Assembly: GCA_030427245.1 (NCBI GenBank)
Contig: JAUHXA010000001.1
Span: 185,077-249,076, forward strand
Length of the DNA stretch: 64,000 nt
Direction of reading: 5' to 3'
Source of the DNA: Bacteroidia bacterium
GTDB lineage: Bacteria; Bacteroidota; Bacteroidia; Chitinophagales; UBA2359
Shown here: piece after piece, positions 1-9,289 of the stretch
How the letters are laid out: every line of letters begins with the position of its first letter
Numbering within the stretch: position 1 is the first letter of the stretch
Program-made: the position numbers and the translations under genes
Notes under the pieces: model-generated
Seen by the model: only the letters and a program-made list of their open reading frames with translations
What the model was told of the DNA's origin: nothing
The model's database searches: none

Positions 1-477
1 GACCTCGACAAAAAGACAGGCTACAAAATGAAGCCCGAAATGCTCGAAGATATGGCGAAAAATCAAGGCACAAAAGATTTGGGCAAAGTCGGTAAGGAAA
101 TGTTGGAGCAAATGGGGGGCAAAAAAGTGGGAGAAGAAAAGGTGTTGGGTAAAAATGCAGATGTGTGGGAAATGTCGAATATGGGAACCAAGATATGGGT
201 TTGGAAAGGAATCACCCTCAAAACGGAAACCAATATGATGGGAATGAAAATCAACCAAACTGCCACCAAATTAGAAATCAATGTGTCTGTTCCAGATGAA
301 AAATTTGAAGTTCCTGAAGATGTGTCGATTTCTGAAGAAAATCCAATGGATAAATTAAAGGAATTGAACGGAGGGCTGGACAATTTGAAGGATTTGGATT
401 TAGATAAATTGAAGGATATTGACATGAGCAAACTCAAAGAAGCACAGGAAGCATTGAAGAAAATGCAAGGAAATTAA
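1..477 (+). CDS. DUF4412/LolA-like hypothetical protein, 5' end outside the window
   Basis: The reading frame is open from the first base, so the first Met codon at 28 is probably internal and the N-terminus (likely with a signal peptide) lies upstream. The visible part has a beta-rich stretch with alternating hydrophobic residues (KNADVWEMSNMGTKIWVWKG, then MKINQTATKLEIN) that resembles Bacteroidota periplasmic DUF4412/LolA-like proteins. It ends in a Lys/Leu/Asp-rich helical tail with an approximate repeat LDNLKDLDLDKLKDIDMSKL. No catalytic motif is seen. The family assignment is tentative; the frame and codon use support a real gene. Confidence 0.6.
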   Translation, partial: DLDKKTGYKMKPEMLEDMAKNQGTKDLGKVGKEMLEQMGGKKVGEEKVLGKNADVWEMSNMGTKIWVWKGITLKTETNMMGMKINQTATKLEINVSVPDEKFEVPEDVSISEENPMDKLKELNGGLDNLKDLDLDKLKDIDMSKLKEAQEALKKMQGN

Positions 478-718
478 GTTTCTAATCCAAGAGAAAGGCT
501 TCCAAAACTCTCTCTTTTGAAGGAAGAATGTGAAACAAAAATACTTCTTATTAAAAATATTAACACCAGAAGTAATTACCTCATCATGGTTTTTTAATTA
601 TCAAAAAAAAATATTTAACTTTTTACAAAACCGAACCCGCTAGCTACTTCGTATATAAAATTGTCAAATTACCCTTTTGATGATTTATTCTTAATTGCAT
701 ACGAACCCTAACCCTACT

Positions 719-1417
719 ATGAGAAACTTTCCACTGTTCCTGACTGCTTTAGCTATGTTTTGTTTGTTAACTTGTTCGTCCAATCAAGTTTTTGCACAAC
801 AATCCCTCAGCCAAACCATAGAAAGTTCTATTCTCCCTTCGCTCATGATCCACGAGCAAGGTTATACAACGGCCTATTCCTCCAATACAGTTTTTGCGAA
901 TCTTTCGATGATAGGAAAAATACAAATGCACACCGTTCACTATGATTTGTTGCTGTTGAAAGGCAAATGTTTTTCTTTTAGTGGCAATTTAGGTTTAGGT
1001 TTGCTGAATGGCGTAGAAGAAGCAAACACCTCAAAATCAGATCTGGACTTTGCAGTTCCCGTGGCGATAAACTTTTTTTGGGGTAAAACCAATCATCACA
1101 TCGAATTCGGCCTTGGCACTTCCCTCTTATTTGGCATGGAAGAAACTCCCGAAAGCTTTACTCATGAAACCAAATCAGGTATGCAGGTAGCCCAATACCA
1201 ACCTGCCAAAGAATACACTTCCATGTTGATGAATGCAAGTATTGGTTATCGCTACCAAAACCTGATAGAGGGTGGGCTATTTTTCAGAGCTTCTCTTATC
1301 CCTGCAATAACTTCTTATACGATAGACCGAGTCAAAAATGAACGGCACTTGGGCTTCAATGTAGGAATCGGCTATACCTTCAAAAACTCTTCTGTTGAGA
1401 GTTTGCCGTATAACTAA
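719..1417 (+). CDS. Secreted hypothetical protein, possible outer-membrane beta-barrel
   Basis: An N-terminal signal peptide (MRNFPLFLTALAMFCLL followed by a VFAQQ cleavage site) directs export. The mature part of about 200 residues has alternating hydrophobic/polar strands and ends in an aromatic-rich beta segment (HLGFNVGIGYTFKNSS), as in small outer-membrane beta-barrel or porin-like families of Bacteroidota. I chose the ATG at 719 rather than the TTG at 695 because it starts exactly at the signal peptide. It is a single-gene transcript: a hairpin terminator follows about 80 bases after the stop. No family is recognised with certainty and no enzymatic motif is visible. Confidence 0.6.
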   Translation: MRNFPLFLTALAMFCLLTCSSNQVFAQQSLSQTIESSILPSLMIHEQGYTTAYSSNTVFANLSMIGKIQMHTVHYDLLLLKGKCFSFSGNLGLGLLNGVEEANTSKSDLDFAVPVAINFFWGKTNHHIEFGLGTSLLFGMEETPESFTHETKSGMQVAQYQPAKEYTSMLMNASIGYRYQNLIEGGLFFRASLIPAITSYTIDRVKNERHLGFNVGIGYTFKNSSVESLPYN

Positions 1418-1498
1418 GAGGGAACATAACAACAAAAAAATTATTTCTTCGATCGAGACTTTTGGAAATTTCCTTACTGTCCTTCGTAAATGTTTTAG

Positions 1499-1546
1499 CT
1501 ATGCCCCTTCCTATACAAATTTTGGAATGGGCATAGTTGTTTTTTC
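1499..1546 (+). terminator. Intrinsic terminator
   Basis: CTATGCCC (1499-1506) pairs with GGGCATAG (1529-1536), followed by GTTGTTTTTT. It closes the preceding secreted-protein gene and separates it from the nrd promoter region. Confidence 0.7.
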
Positions 1547-1592
1547 TACTCGCTTGCTATTGCTCTTGCAATGGACTTTCCTTAGATTGTTA

Positions 1593-1805
1593 TCATCCAC
1601 ACTTTATCCACATTCTTAATGTGGATATGTTAACAACCTTTAGGGATTTACTAAAAAAATAAGTATTTCTTTGATTACAAGAAAGTACATTTATAGCTAA
1701 AAAATAATGAGTTAAGTCCTCAATCCAAGACTGTGCCAAAGGTTACGGCAAAAGACTAAAAGTTATCCACAATAAGTGGATAAATTATATTGACAACTAT
1801 TCACA
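1593..1805. promoter_or_regulatory. Cluster of DnaA-box-like sites upstream of nrdB
   Basis: Two exact TTATCCACA boxes lie at 1604-1612 and 1763-1771 on the + strand. Near matches are TCATCCACA at 1593-1601, the inverse TGTGGATAT at 1620-1628, the inverse AGTGGATAA at 1775-1783 and CTATTCACA at 1797-1805. They form two inverted pairs: TATCCACATT-ctt-AATGTGGATA (1605-1627) and TTATCCAC-aataa-GTGGATAA (1763-1783). The second pair abuts the putative nrd promoter. DnaA control of ribonucleotide reductase is established in E. coli; its presence here is an inference. An origin of replication is the alternative. Confidence 0.65.
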
Positions 1806-1821
1806 AGAAATTCTACCTTAG
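1790..1821 (+). promoter_or_regulatory. Putative Bacteroidota-type promoter for nrdB-dinD-nrdA
   Basis: TTG at 1790-1792 (-33 element) is separated by 21 bases from TACCTTAG at 1814-1821, one mismatch from the -7 consensus TAnnTTTG. The last DnaA-like box falls inside the spacer. It implies a 5' leader of about 230 bases before nrdB. Confidence 0.4.
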
Positions 1822-2059
1822 CACTGTCAAAGATTACAGAGAAGAGCCTATCTATTGATAAAACAATTACATTGTTTGAAGTGCCAAATTATCTCTCTAA
1901 TTTTCTTTTTTGAAGAGGTAACCAGCCGTTAACCATCTACTTCAAAATATTAAAAACGCATTTGCCCATCATTGAAATATTCATTTATTTCTAAGGCCAT
2001 TTTTATGCACCTTATCAAAACATTAAAGTCAAACAAACTCAAAAGAAATACTCCAAATT

Positions 2060-3028
2060 ATGAGCATTGAACCAATATTGCAAGAAAATAAAGACCGATT
2101 CGTACTGTTCCCGATCAAGCACGATAAGGTCTGGGAAATGTACAAACAACACGAAGCGAGTTTTTGGACAGCGGAAGAAATAGACCTCAGTCAAGACCTC
2201 ACAGATTGGTCAAATCTAAATAATGACGAAAAACATTTTATCAAACACATCTTGGCATTTTTTGCGGCAAGTGATGGGATTGTGAACGAGAATTTGGTCA
2301 TCAACTTTATGCGGGAAGTACAAATACCAGAGGCCAGATGTTTTTACGGATTCCAAATCGCCATCGAAAACATTCACGCTGAGACGTATAGCCTACTCAT
2401 AGATACCTACATCAAAGACCCCGCCGAACAAAAATATCTCTTCAATGCCCTGGAAACGGTTCCTTGTGTGAAGAAAAAAGCAGATTGGGCATTGCGTTGG
2501 ATTGAAGATGCTCCCTCTTTTGCACACCGTTTGATTGCCTTTGCAGCTGTTGAAGGGATTTTCTTTAGTGGCAGTTTCTGCTCTATTTTTTGGTTGAAAA
2601 AACGTGGTTTGATGCCTGGTCTTTCGTTCTCCAATGAGTTGATTTCGAGGGATGAAGGTTTGCATTGCGATTTTGCTTGTTTGCTGTATTCCATGTTGGT
2701 CAATAAGTTACCTGAAAGTGAGGTACAATCTATTATTAGAGAAGCGGTAGATGGCGAAAAAGAATTTGTGGGGGATGCACTGCCTGTTTCCTTGATTGGC
2801 ATGAACGCCGATATGATGAAACAATACATCGAATTTGTAGCAGACCGTTTGTTGGTTGCCTTGGGCTGTGCTAAATTATACAATGCCTCCAATCCTTTTC
2901 CTTTTATGGAAATGATTAGTTTACAGGGGAAGACCAATTTTTTCGAAAAGCGCGTGAGCGAGTATTCCAAATCTGGAGTTGCAGTAGATTCTGACAAACA
3001 ATCATTTGCTATGGATGAAGATTTTTAA
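2060..3028 (+). CDS. nrdB: Class Ia ribonucleotide reductase, beta (small) subunit NrdB
   Basis: This subunit carries the diiron-tyrosyl radical cofactor that starts reduction of ribonucleotides in the NrdA subunit. All ligands of the carboxylate-bridged metal centre are visible: D72 ([11 protein letters not shown]), E103 and H106 (ENIHAETY), E165 and the E199/H202 pair (SRDEGLH). The radical tyrosine is Y110, in the E-x-x-H-x-x-x-Y spacing of E. coli Y122. The acidic/aromatic C-terminus (AMDEDF) matches the tail that docks onto NrdA. The length of 322 residues is typical of Bacteroidota NrdB. It is the first gene of an apparent nrdB-dinD-nrdA operon and sits behind a DnaA-box cluster. Confidence 0.96.
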   Translation: MSIEPILQENKDRFVLFPIKHDKVWEMYKQHEASFWTAEEIDLSQDLTDWSNLNNDEKHFIKHILAFFAASDGIVNENLVINFMREVQIPEARCFYGFQIAIENIHAETYSLLIDTYIKDPAEQKYLFNALETVPCVKKKADWALRWIEDAPSFAHRLIAFAAVEGIFFSGSFCSIFWLKKRGLMPGLSFSNELISRDEGLHCDFACLLYSMLVNKLPESEVQSIIREAVDGEKEFVGDALPVSLIGMNADMMKQYIEFVADRLLVALGCAKLYNASNPFPFMEMISLQGKTNFFEKRVSEYSKSGVAVDSDKQSFAMDEDF

Positions 3029-3047
3029 AGTGTAAAATTATATTTTC

Positions 3048-3887
3048 ATGAAAAAGGAATTAATCGAAGAATTACTTAAAAAATTTGAAGAGGCTTGTCA
3101 AGATGTAGAAGGCATTGAATGTTGGAGTGCAAGAGACATGCAAGTTTTATTGGGTTATACTAAATGGAGTAATTTTAGCAAGGTAGTGGATAAAGCAAAA
3201 GAAAGTTGTATAAATTCTGGCGAAAAAGAAACAGACCATTTTGCTACAGTCGGTAAAATGGTCATTATTGGTTCAGGTGCAGAAAGGGAACTTAAAGACA
3301 TTGCTTTAACAAGATATGCCTGCTATTTGGTAGCCCAAAATGGTAATTCTTCAAAGCCAGAAATTGCTTTTGCACAAACTTACTTTGCAGTTCAAACAAG
3401 AAAACAAGAAATAATTGAGCAACGATTATTAGAAACTGAACGAGTTAATGCAAGAGAAAAACTTTCAGAATCAGAAAAAGTATTATCAGGAATCATTTTT
3501 GAGAGAGGCGTAAATAATCGAAGCTTTGGTAGAATTCGCTCCAAAGGTGACCAAGCTTTGTTTGGGGGATTAACTACCCGTTCTATGAAAGAGCGTTTGA
3601 ATGTACCTTCAAGAAGACCTCTTGCAGATTTCTTACCTACTCTTACCATCAAAGCAAAAGATTTTGCCGCAGAATTGACCAGTCATAATGTCATTGAAAA
3701 GAATTTACACGGAGACAAGCATATTACAACCGAGCATGTGGATAATAATTCTGCAATACGGACCATTTTACTTCAACGAGGAGTAAAACCAGAAGATTTG
3801 CCTCCCGAAGAAGATATAAAAAAACTGCAAAGGCGTTTTAAAAACGACTCAAAGAAAATTATCAAAGCACTAAAAAGCAGGAAATAA
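3048..3887 (+). CDS. dinD: DNA-damage-inducible protein D (DinD) homologue
   Basis: The N-terminal half is a Bro-N-like domain typical of DinD: ECWSARDMQVLLGYTKWSNF, then GAERELKDIALTRYACYLVAQNG (split here by convention) and KPEIAFAQTYFAVQTR. The middle has the DinD-specific NNRSFGRIRSKGDQALFGG and TTRSMKERL segments. The C-terminal part, with HNVIEKNLHGDKHI, also fits the family. The full length of 279 residues is normal. E. coli DinD belongs to the SOS regulon and disassembles RecA filaments; that role is family knowledge, not shown here. The gene starts 20 bases after nrdB and is followed 93 bases later by nrdA, so it splits the reductase operon. Confidence 0.9.
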   Translation: MKKELIEELLKKFEEACQDVEGIECWSARDMQVLLGYTKWSNFSKVVDKAKESCINSGEKETDHFATVGKMVIIGSGAERELKDIALTRYACYLVAQNGNSSKPEIAFAQTYFAVQTRKQEIIEQRLLETERVNAREKLSESEKVLSGIIFERGVNNRSFGRIRSKGDQALFGGLTTRSMKERLNVPSRRPLADFLPTLTIKAKDFAAELTSHNVIEKNLHGDKHITTEHVDNNSAIRTILLQRGVKPEDLPPEEDIKKLQRRFKNDSKKIIKALKSRK

Positions 3888-3979
3888 AACAATTAAAACA
3901 CCCAATTTTTATCACCAATCGCACCCCAGTCATGAAAACAGCACAAGGAACTGCGATACAAATTTAGACACAAACACTT

Positions 3980-6466
3980 ATGATGCAAGTAATCAAACGA
4001 GACGGACGAACCGAACCTGTAAAATTTGATAAAGTTACCGCTCGTATAGAAAGACTCTCCTATGGTTTAGACCGCCGATACATCGAACCCGTAGAAGTCG
4101 CCATGAAAGTCGTACAAGGTATTTACAACAATGTGACAACGACAGAATTAGACAATTTAGCCGCAGAAACCTCTGCAAGTATGGCCACCAAACATCCTGA
4201 TTACGCCATACTTGCAGCTCGTATTGCGGTGTCTAATCTGCACAAAAGCACAAAGAAATCCTTTTCCGAAACCATGACCGACCTCTACAACTACATTGAC
4301 CCTAAAACTGGGGAAGCGGCTGGTCTTATTTCTGAAACCCTCTTCAATACCATCCAAAAACACCAAGAGCGCATTGATGCCAATGTACTCTACAACCGAG
4401 ATTATACCTTTGATTATTTTGGATTCAAGACCTTGGAGCGTTCTTACCTACTCAAAATGAATGGTGAAATTGTGGAGCGACCACAGCATTTGTTCATGCG
4501 TGTAGCATTGGGTATTCACGGAGAAGATATTGATGCGGCTTTAGAAACCTACGATTTGATGTCGCAAAAGTGGTTTATCCATGCCACTCCTACCCTCTTC
4601 AATGCAGGAACAACGAAACCACAACTATCAAGTTGTTTTTTGGTGCAGATGCAAGACGATTCCATTGAAGGGATTTACAATACCCTTTCGCAATGCGCCA
4701 AAATTTCGCAAGCAGCAGGCGGTATCGGTTTGAACATTCACAATGTCAGAGCAAAAGGCAGCTACATCAAAGGAACAGGCGGTGTATCGAATGGGCTTGT
4801 TCCGATGTTGCAGGTCTATAATATGACTGCTCGCTATGTTGACCAAGGTGGCGGAAAACGAAAAGGGGCATTTGCTATGTACCTCGAACCGTGGCACTCC
4901 GACATATTTGATTTCTTGGATTTGAAGAAAAATCACGGCAAGGAAGAAATGCGGGCAAGAGATTTGTTTTATGCGATGTGGACACCTGATTTGTTCATGA
5001 AGCGGGTGATGGATGATGGCGAATGGTCGTTGTTTTGTCCAAGTGAAGCACCTGGATTGTATGATGTGTATGGCGATGAATTTGAGGAGCTTTACACACG
5101 CTATGAACGAGAAGGCAAAGCACGTTCTACGGTGAAAGCACAAGAATTGTGGTTCAAAATTTTGGATTCCCAAATCGAAACAGGCACACCCTACATGCTC
5201 TACAAAGACCACGCAAACCGCAAATCCAACCAAAAGAATTTGGGAACAATTCGGTCGAGCAATTTGTGCTGCGAAATCATGGAATACACTTCAAAGGAGG
5301 AAACCGCAGTCTGTAATTTGGCGAGCATCAATCTCTCTAAATTTGTCGAAAATGGTGAATTCAATCACGACCGCCTTTTTGAAATTACCCAAATCGTGAC
5401 CCGCAACCTCAATAAGGTCATTGACATCAACTACTATCCCGTTGAAGAGGCTCGAACTTCCAATATGCGTCACCGCCCGATTGGGATTGGCGTGCAAGGT
5501 TTGGCAGATGCTTTCATGCTGTTGCGAATGCCTTTTGATGGAGAAGAAGCCCGTCAGTTGAACAAAGAAATTTTTGAAACGATTTACTTCGGTGCATTGA
5601 CCGCCTCCAATAAGTTGGCAGAGCGAGATGGCGCTTACGAATCCTTTGAAGGTTCTCCTGCAAGTCAAGGCATTTTGCAGTACGATATGTGGAATGTTGA
5701 ACCGTCTATGCGTTGGGATTGGTACACTTTGAAGGCTAATATTTTGAAGCACGGTATCCGAAACAGTCTTTTGGTTGCTCCAATGCCAACCGCTTCTACT
5801 TCTCAGATTTTGGGCAACAATGAATGTTTTGAGCCTTATACCTCCAATATTTATACCCGTCGGGTATTGTCTGGTGAGTTTATCATCGTGAACAAGCACT
5901 TATTGAAGGACTTAATCAACAGAGGTTTCTGGAATGATTCTATGAAAAATGCGCTGATAGCGAGCAATGGTTCGATTCAAGGTTTTGAAGGGTTGCCACA
6001 AGACATCAAAGATTTATACAAAACATCTTGGGAAATCAAACAGAAAGTGGTTTTGGACATGGCAGCGGATAGGGGTGCTTTTATTTGCCAAAGTCAAAGC
6101 ATGAATGTGTTTTTGGAAAGTGCCAACTACAAAAAGTTGTCGTCCATGCACTTCTACGCTTGGAAAAAAGGCTTGAAAACAGGTATGTATTATTTACGCA
6201 CCCGCCCTGCTGTCGACCCGATTAAATTCACTGTTGATATGACACAACTTCAACAGTCACAGTCCCAATCCTACAATCAATACAATCCAAGTAGAAATTA
6301 TCAACAAAATAATTTTAGTAAACAGCAACAACAACCGCAAACGGTATCGGCTCTTCCCTCCAATGGCGTAGAGTCTGTTACCGTTACTGCGGATGATATC
6401 GCGAAGGTGAATGCTGCCAATGCTTGTAGTATTGACAATCCTGATTGTGAGGCTTGTGGGTCATAA
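3980..6466 (+). CDS. nrdA: Class Ia ribonucleotide reductase, alpha (large) subunit NrdA
   Basis: The catalytic subunit converts ribonucleoside diphosphates to deoxy forms. An N-terminal ATP-cone ([16 protein letters not shown]) indicates allosteric activity control. Active-site elements are C219 (SSCFLV) of the redox pair, and N428-L-C430-C-E432, where C430 is the thiyl-radical cysteine by alignment to E. coli N437/C439/E441. [10 protein letters not shown] supplies the second redox cysteine and [10 protein letters not shown] the paired radical-transfer tyrosines. The C-terminus ends in CEACGS, the mobile pair that re-reduces the active site. A Gln/Ser-rich linker of about 50 residues (around 755-800) precedes that tail and probably acts as its flexible arm. 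A strong terminator follows. Confidence 0.96.
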   Translation: MMQVIKRDGRTEPVKFDKVTARIERLSYGLDRRYIEPVEVAMKVVQGIYNNVTTTELDNLAAETSASMATKHPDYAILAARIAVSNLHKSTKKSFSETMTDLYNYIDPKTGEAAGLISETLFNTIQKHQERIDANVLYNRDYTFDYFGFKTLERSYLLKMNGEIVERPQHLFMRVALGIHGEDIDAALETYDLMSQKWFIHATPTLFNAGTTKPQLSSCFLVQMQDDSIEGIYNTLSQCAKISQAAGGIGLNIHNVRAKGSYIKGTGGVSNGLVPMLQVYNMTARYVDQGGGKRKGAFAMYLEPWHSDIFDFLDLKKNHGKEEMRARDLFYAMWTPDLFMKRVMDDGEWSLFCPSEAPGLYDVYGDEFEELYTRYEREGKARSTVKAQELWFKILDSQIETGTPYMLYKDHANRKSNQKNLGTIRSSNLCCEIMEYTSKEETAVCNLASINLSKFVENGEFNHDRLFEITQIVTRNLNKVIDINYYPVEEARTSNMRHRPIGIGVQGLADAFMLLRMPFDGEEARQLNKEIFETIYFGALTASNKLAERDGAYESFEGSPASQGILQYDMWNVEPSMRWDWYTLKANILKHGIRNSLLVAPMPTASTSQILGNNECFEPYTSNIYTRRVLSGEFIIVNKHLLKDLINRGFWNDSMKNALIASNGSIQGFEGLPQDIKDLYKTSWEIKQKVVLDMAADRGAFICQSQSMNVFLESANYKKLSSMHFYAWKKGLKTGMYYLRTRPAVDPIKFTVDMTQLQQSQSQSYNQYNPSRNYQQNNFSKQQQQPQTVSALPSNGVESVTVTADDIAKVNAANACSIDNPDCEACGS

Positions 6467-6516
6467 GGAAAGTTCAAATTCAAATTTCAAACACAAGTTC
6501 AAAACTCACTGAATAC

Positions 6517-6559
6517 AAAAACCGCAAATACTTTTTTGAAGTATTTGCGGTTTTTTTTT
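6517..6559 (+). terminator. Intrinsic terminator after nrdA
   Basis: ACCGCAAATACTT (6521-6533) pairs perfectly with AAGTATTTGCGGT (6539-6551), flanked by an A run and followed by nine T. It ends the nrd operon. Confidence 0.9.
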
Positions 6560-6640
6560 CTTAGCTGTTTACATTCTCCTTCTTTCTGCCATTAACCAAT
6601 AGTAGTATAGCAAAGTTTTAGTTCAAAAGTCTTTGAGTCA

Positions 6641-6680
6641 CTAACACTCTATTTTCACTAACACCGTATTTTCACTAACA
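6641..6680 (+). repeat. Short 17-bp tandem repeat
   Basis: Two 17-base units, CTAACACTCTATTTTCA (6641-6657) and CTAACACCGTATTTTCA (6658-6674), are followed by a third partial unit CTAACA. They sit in the gap between the nrdA terminator and a second terminator. Confidence 0.6.
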
Positions 6681-6723
6681 TCTAACGACTCAATCCAATA
6701 AGAAATCGCTACACGCAATATCT

Positions 6724-6761
6724 AAATGTCTCCTTTTCAATAGAAGGGAGGCATTTTTTTT
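6724..6761 (+). terminator. Second intrinsic terminator between nrdA and the next gene
   Basis: AAATGTCTCC and GGAGGCATTT pair (one G-T wobble), extended by TTTC/GAAG, and are followed by eight T. It is a second + strand terminator about 165 bases after the nrdA terminator with no protein gene between them. Confidence 0.75.
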
Positions 6762-6863
6762 AGGGGGCATAGCTGTCAAGAACTATTCTCTTGGCTATTT
6801 CGTTTTAGTCTCTGTAGGCAATTGTCTATATTTGAGTCTATAAAAATTTAATACAATAGTCAA

Positions 6864-7226
6864 ATGAGTATTTTCAGTTCCAAATTTGTCCATACGCCCC
6901 AAAATCGCAAGTTCGATTACTCACCTCGTTACTACGATGCAGAAAAGGAAGAACGCAAGGAAAAGTTTGAACAAAATATCAAACTCGAAAGAGGAGCTTT
7001 TTTCAAAGGTAGAAATCGCAGCCGATTGGTTGGGGCTTTCAGCGAGAAAGAATTGGTTTTTCGCAAAAAACACGACCGTTCTCAACAAACCAAACGCACT
7101 CTATTGTTGATTGCGATGATGGCATTGCCTTGTTTGTTTATTGGTGACATGATTCCTTCAGTTGTGGCTATTGTAGGCTTTGCCGTTTTGATGCTTTTGT
7201 TCATTCGTAATGTGAACAAGATGTAA
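6864..7226 (+). CDS. Small membrane protein upstream of mutL, unknown function
   Basis: A 120-residue protein with a basic, charged N-terminal half (KFDYSPRYYDAEKEERKEKFEQ) and two hydrophobic C-terminal segments (residues about 79-96 and 98-114) that should span the membrane, so the charged half is probably cytoplasmic. Proteins of this shape commonly lie next to mutL in Bacteroidota and have been given misleading 'riboflavin synthase' names; I see no such domain. A -7-like element TATATTTG (6827-6834) lies 30 bases upstream of the ATG. The gene is probably monocistronic or loosely linked to mutL, 140 bases downstream. Confidence 0.75.
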   Translation: MSIFSSKFVHTPQNRKFDYSPRYYDAEKEERKEKFEQNIKLERGAFFKGRNRSRLVGAFSEKELVFRKKHDRSQQTKRTLLLIAMMALPCLFIGDMIPSVVAIVGFAVLMLLFIRNVNKM

Positions 7227-7232
7227 AAATTA

Positions 7233-7332
7233 GACGAGAGAAGCGAGATGAGGGATGAGGGATGAGAGAACAGATACGTCGTTCATTACCACTATTCAAA
7301 ACCCCACTTCTCACCTCCTTACTCTCTCATCC
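7233..7332. repeat. GA-rich/CT-rich intergenic inverted element, copy 1
   Basis: A GAGAGAAGCGAGATGAGGG-like arm (7233-7270) faces a CT-rich arm (7303-7332) that is its approximate inverse. Similar arms occur at 11169-11272 and 13820-13909, with single-arm traces near 19990 and 47325. Confidence 0.45.
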
Positions 7333-7366
7333 AAAATTTTAATTTTCATTTTAATTTTTTTAGTGA

Positions 7367-9265
7367 ATGTCGGATGTGATAAAACTGCTGCCCGATGCGA
7401 TTGCCAATCAAATTGCAGCAGGTGAAGTGATACAAAGACCTGCTTCGGCAGTCAAAGAGATGTTGGAAAATGCGATTGACGCTGGAAGCACGCGTATTCA
7501 GTTGATTATCAAAGACGCAGGAAAAACACTCATTCAAGTCATTGACAATGGTAGCGGTATGTCTGAGACAGATGCTCGAATGAGTTTTGAGCGTCATGCG
7601 ACCTCCAAAATTACCCAAGCACAAGATCTGTTCAGTATTCGTACATTGGGTTTTCGAGGCGAAGCAATGGCTTCTATTGCAGCCGTGACGCATGTAGAAA
7701 TGAAAACCCGCCCACAAGGCAAAGAATTAGGCACGCACATCATCATTGAAGGTTCAGTAGTCACACTTCAAGAACCTTGTCAATGCCCTGTTGGAACTTC
7801 TCTTTCTATCAAAAACCTATTCTTCAATATTCCTGCTCGCCGCAACTTCCTGAAATCCAACCCTGTAGAAATGCGACACATTGTGGAAGAATTTCAACGA
7901 GTCGCATTGGCGAATCCCAAAATATTCTTTTCGCTTCACAACAATGACATCGAAATTTTCCGCCTGCCTTCTGCCAATATGCGAAAGCGAATCGTAGGAA
8001 TTTTTGGAGCTTCCTTCAATGAGCGATTGGTGCCTGTTGAAGAACAAACCGATTTTTTGCGGATTTATGGATTTGTGGGCAAGCCCGAATTTGCACGTAA
8101 AACTCGTGGAGAACAGTACTTTTTTGTGAATGAGCGTTTTATTAAAAGTTCCTATTTGCACCATGCTGTATTGAATGCCTACAACGATATTCTGCCTTCC
8201 AAGAGCCATCCTTTGTATGTCGTGTTTATTGACATTGACCCTGCTCGAATTGACGTGAATGTGCATCCAACCAAACAGGAAATCAAATTTGACGACGAAA
8301 AGGTGGTTTATACTTTCGTCAATACGGCGGTCAAACGAGCTTTGGGTACTTACAATATCACTCCTACGCTGGACTTCGATCGAGATACACAGTTAATTTT
8401 TTCTTCGAGTCCTCAAAAGAAAAATCCAAGAAGGAGTAGTGATAGTCGTTCTGACAAGTCCTTCAATATCCCTTCAAATCTAAGTTCTAAAACAAGTAAC
8501 TCCAAACTCGAAGCCTCCAATTTGAATTTTCAAACTCGCACCTCTAAGGCTTCAAGTTCAAAGCCTTCTGGAGATTGGCAGGAACTCTACAAAACGGAAG
8601 AAATTGAAGTGCCTGACGAACAGCAAACCCTCACCTTTCAGAGTGATGCCAACAAACAAGCGACATTGCCGATGGAGGGAAAGACAACTTTGGAGAAAAA
8701 TCCCTATCAAGTTCACCGAAGGTATATTTTAACACAAATTAAGTCGGGTTTTATCTTAATTGACCAAAAGGCGGCACATGAGCGCATTTTGTATGAACAG
8801 TGTTTGGCACACATGAACAACAAAAAAGCGGAAACCCAAAAACAATTGTTTCCCGAAACGATTGATTTACCTGCGGCCGATGCGACTTTATTGAAGCAAA
8901 TTCTACCCGACATAAATGTTTTGGGCTATGATATTCAAGAGTTTGGACAAACAACTTTTGTGATTCACGGTGTTCCTTCCGATTTGAAAGGAGGAAATGA
9001 GCAAGCGACAATCGAACAATTACTGGAACAGTACAAATACAATGCAGACAAATTGAAGCTCAACAAGCGAGAGAATTTGGCACGAAGCATCGCCCGAAAT
9101 GCGGCTATCAAAATCGGACAGAAAATGACCATTGAGGAAATGCAAAACCTTGTGGATAAACTATTTGCCTGTCAAACGCCATTTGTTGCCCCCAATGGTA
9201 AGCCAACCTTTGTGAAGTATCGTATTGAAGAGATAGAGAAACAATTTGACAAAAAAAACGGTTAG
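7367..9265 (+). CDS. mutL: DNA mismatch repair protein MutL
   Basis: MutL links mismatch recognition by MutS to strand removal. The N-terminal GHKL ATPase is complete: E31/N35 (VKEMLENAIDAGST), DNGSGM (60-65), RHATSKI and TLGFRGEA. A long polar linker (about 340-440) leads to the C-terminal dimerisation domain. The metal-binding endonuclease motifs of MutH-less bacteria are altered: DQKAAHERILYE has Lys468 where His is usual, ARN (576-578) replaces ACR, and APNGKP (608-613) replaces CPHGRP. The protein is therefore probably not a canonical nicking MutL, although this may be a lineage trait. The length of 632 residues is normal. A rhomboid gene follows 24 bases later. Confidence 0.95.
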   Translation: MSDVIKLLPDAIANQIAAGEVIQRPASAVKEMLENAIDAGSTRIQLIIKDAGKTLIQVIDNGSGMSETDARMSFERHATSKITQAQDLFSIRTLGFRGEAMASIAAVTHVEMKTRPQGKELGTHIIIEGSVVTLQEPCQCPVGTSLSIKNLFFNIPARRNFLKSNPVEMRHIVEEFQRVALANPKIFFSLHNNDIEIFRLPSANMRKRIVGIFGASFNERLVPVEEQTDFLRIYGFVGKPEFARKTRGEQYFFVNERFIKSSYLHHAVLNAYNDILPSKSHPLYVVFIDIDPARIDVNVHPTKQEIKFDDEKVVYTFVNTAVKRALGTYNITPTLDFDRDTQLIFSSSPQKKNPRRSSDSRSDKSFNIPSNLSSKTSNSKLEASNLNFQTRTSKASSSKPSGDWQELYKTEEIEVPDEQQTLTFQSDANKQATLPMEGKTTLEKNPYQVHRRYILTQIKSGFILIDQKAAHERILYEQCLAHMNNKKAETQKQLFPETIDLPAADATLLKQILPDINVLGYDIQEFGQTTFVIHGVPSDLKGGNEQATIEQLLEQYKYNADKLKLNKRENLARSIARNAAIKIGQKMTIEEMQNLVDKLFACQTPFVAPNGKPTFVKYRIEEIEKQFDKKNG

Positions 9266-9289
9266 TTTATTTAAAGTACAATATTGAAT

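Noticed and set aside
1395..1619. 74-codon + strand frame after the first secreted protein
   Set aside because: It overlaps that gene and runs through an intrinsic terminator and a DnaA box.
1593..1805. Calling the DnaA-box cluster oriC
   Set aside because: No dnaA, AT-rich unwinding element or strand-bias switch is evident around it, and both flanks are transcribed in the same direction; the nrd promoter explanation is simpler. Not excluded.
4628..5899. Two minus-strand frames of about 200 codons opposite nrdA
   Set aside because: They lie wholly inside a well-conserved nrdA and have no recognisable motif.
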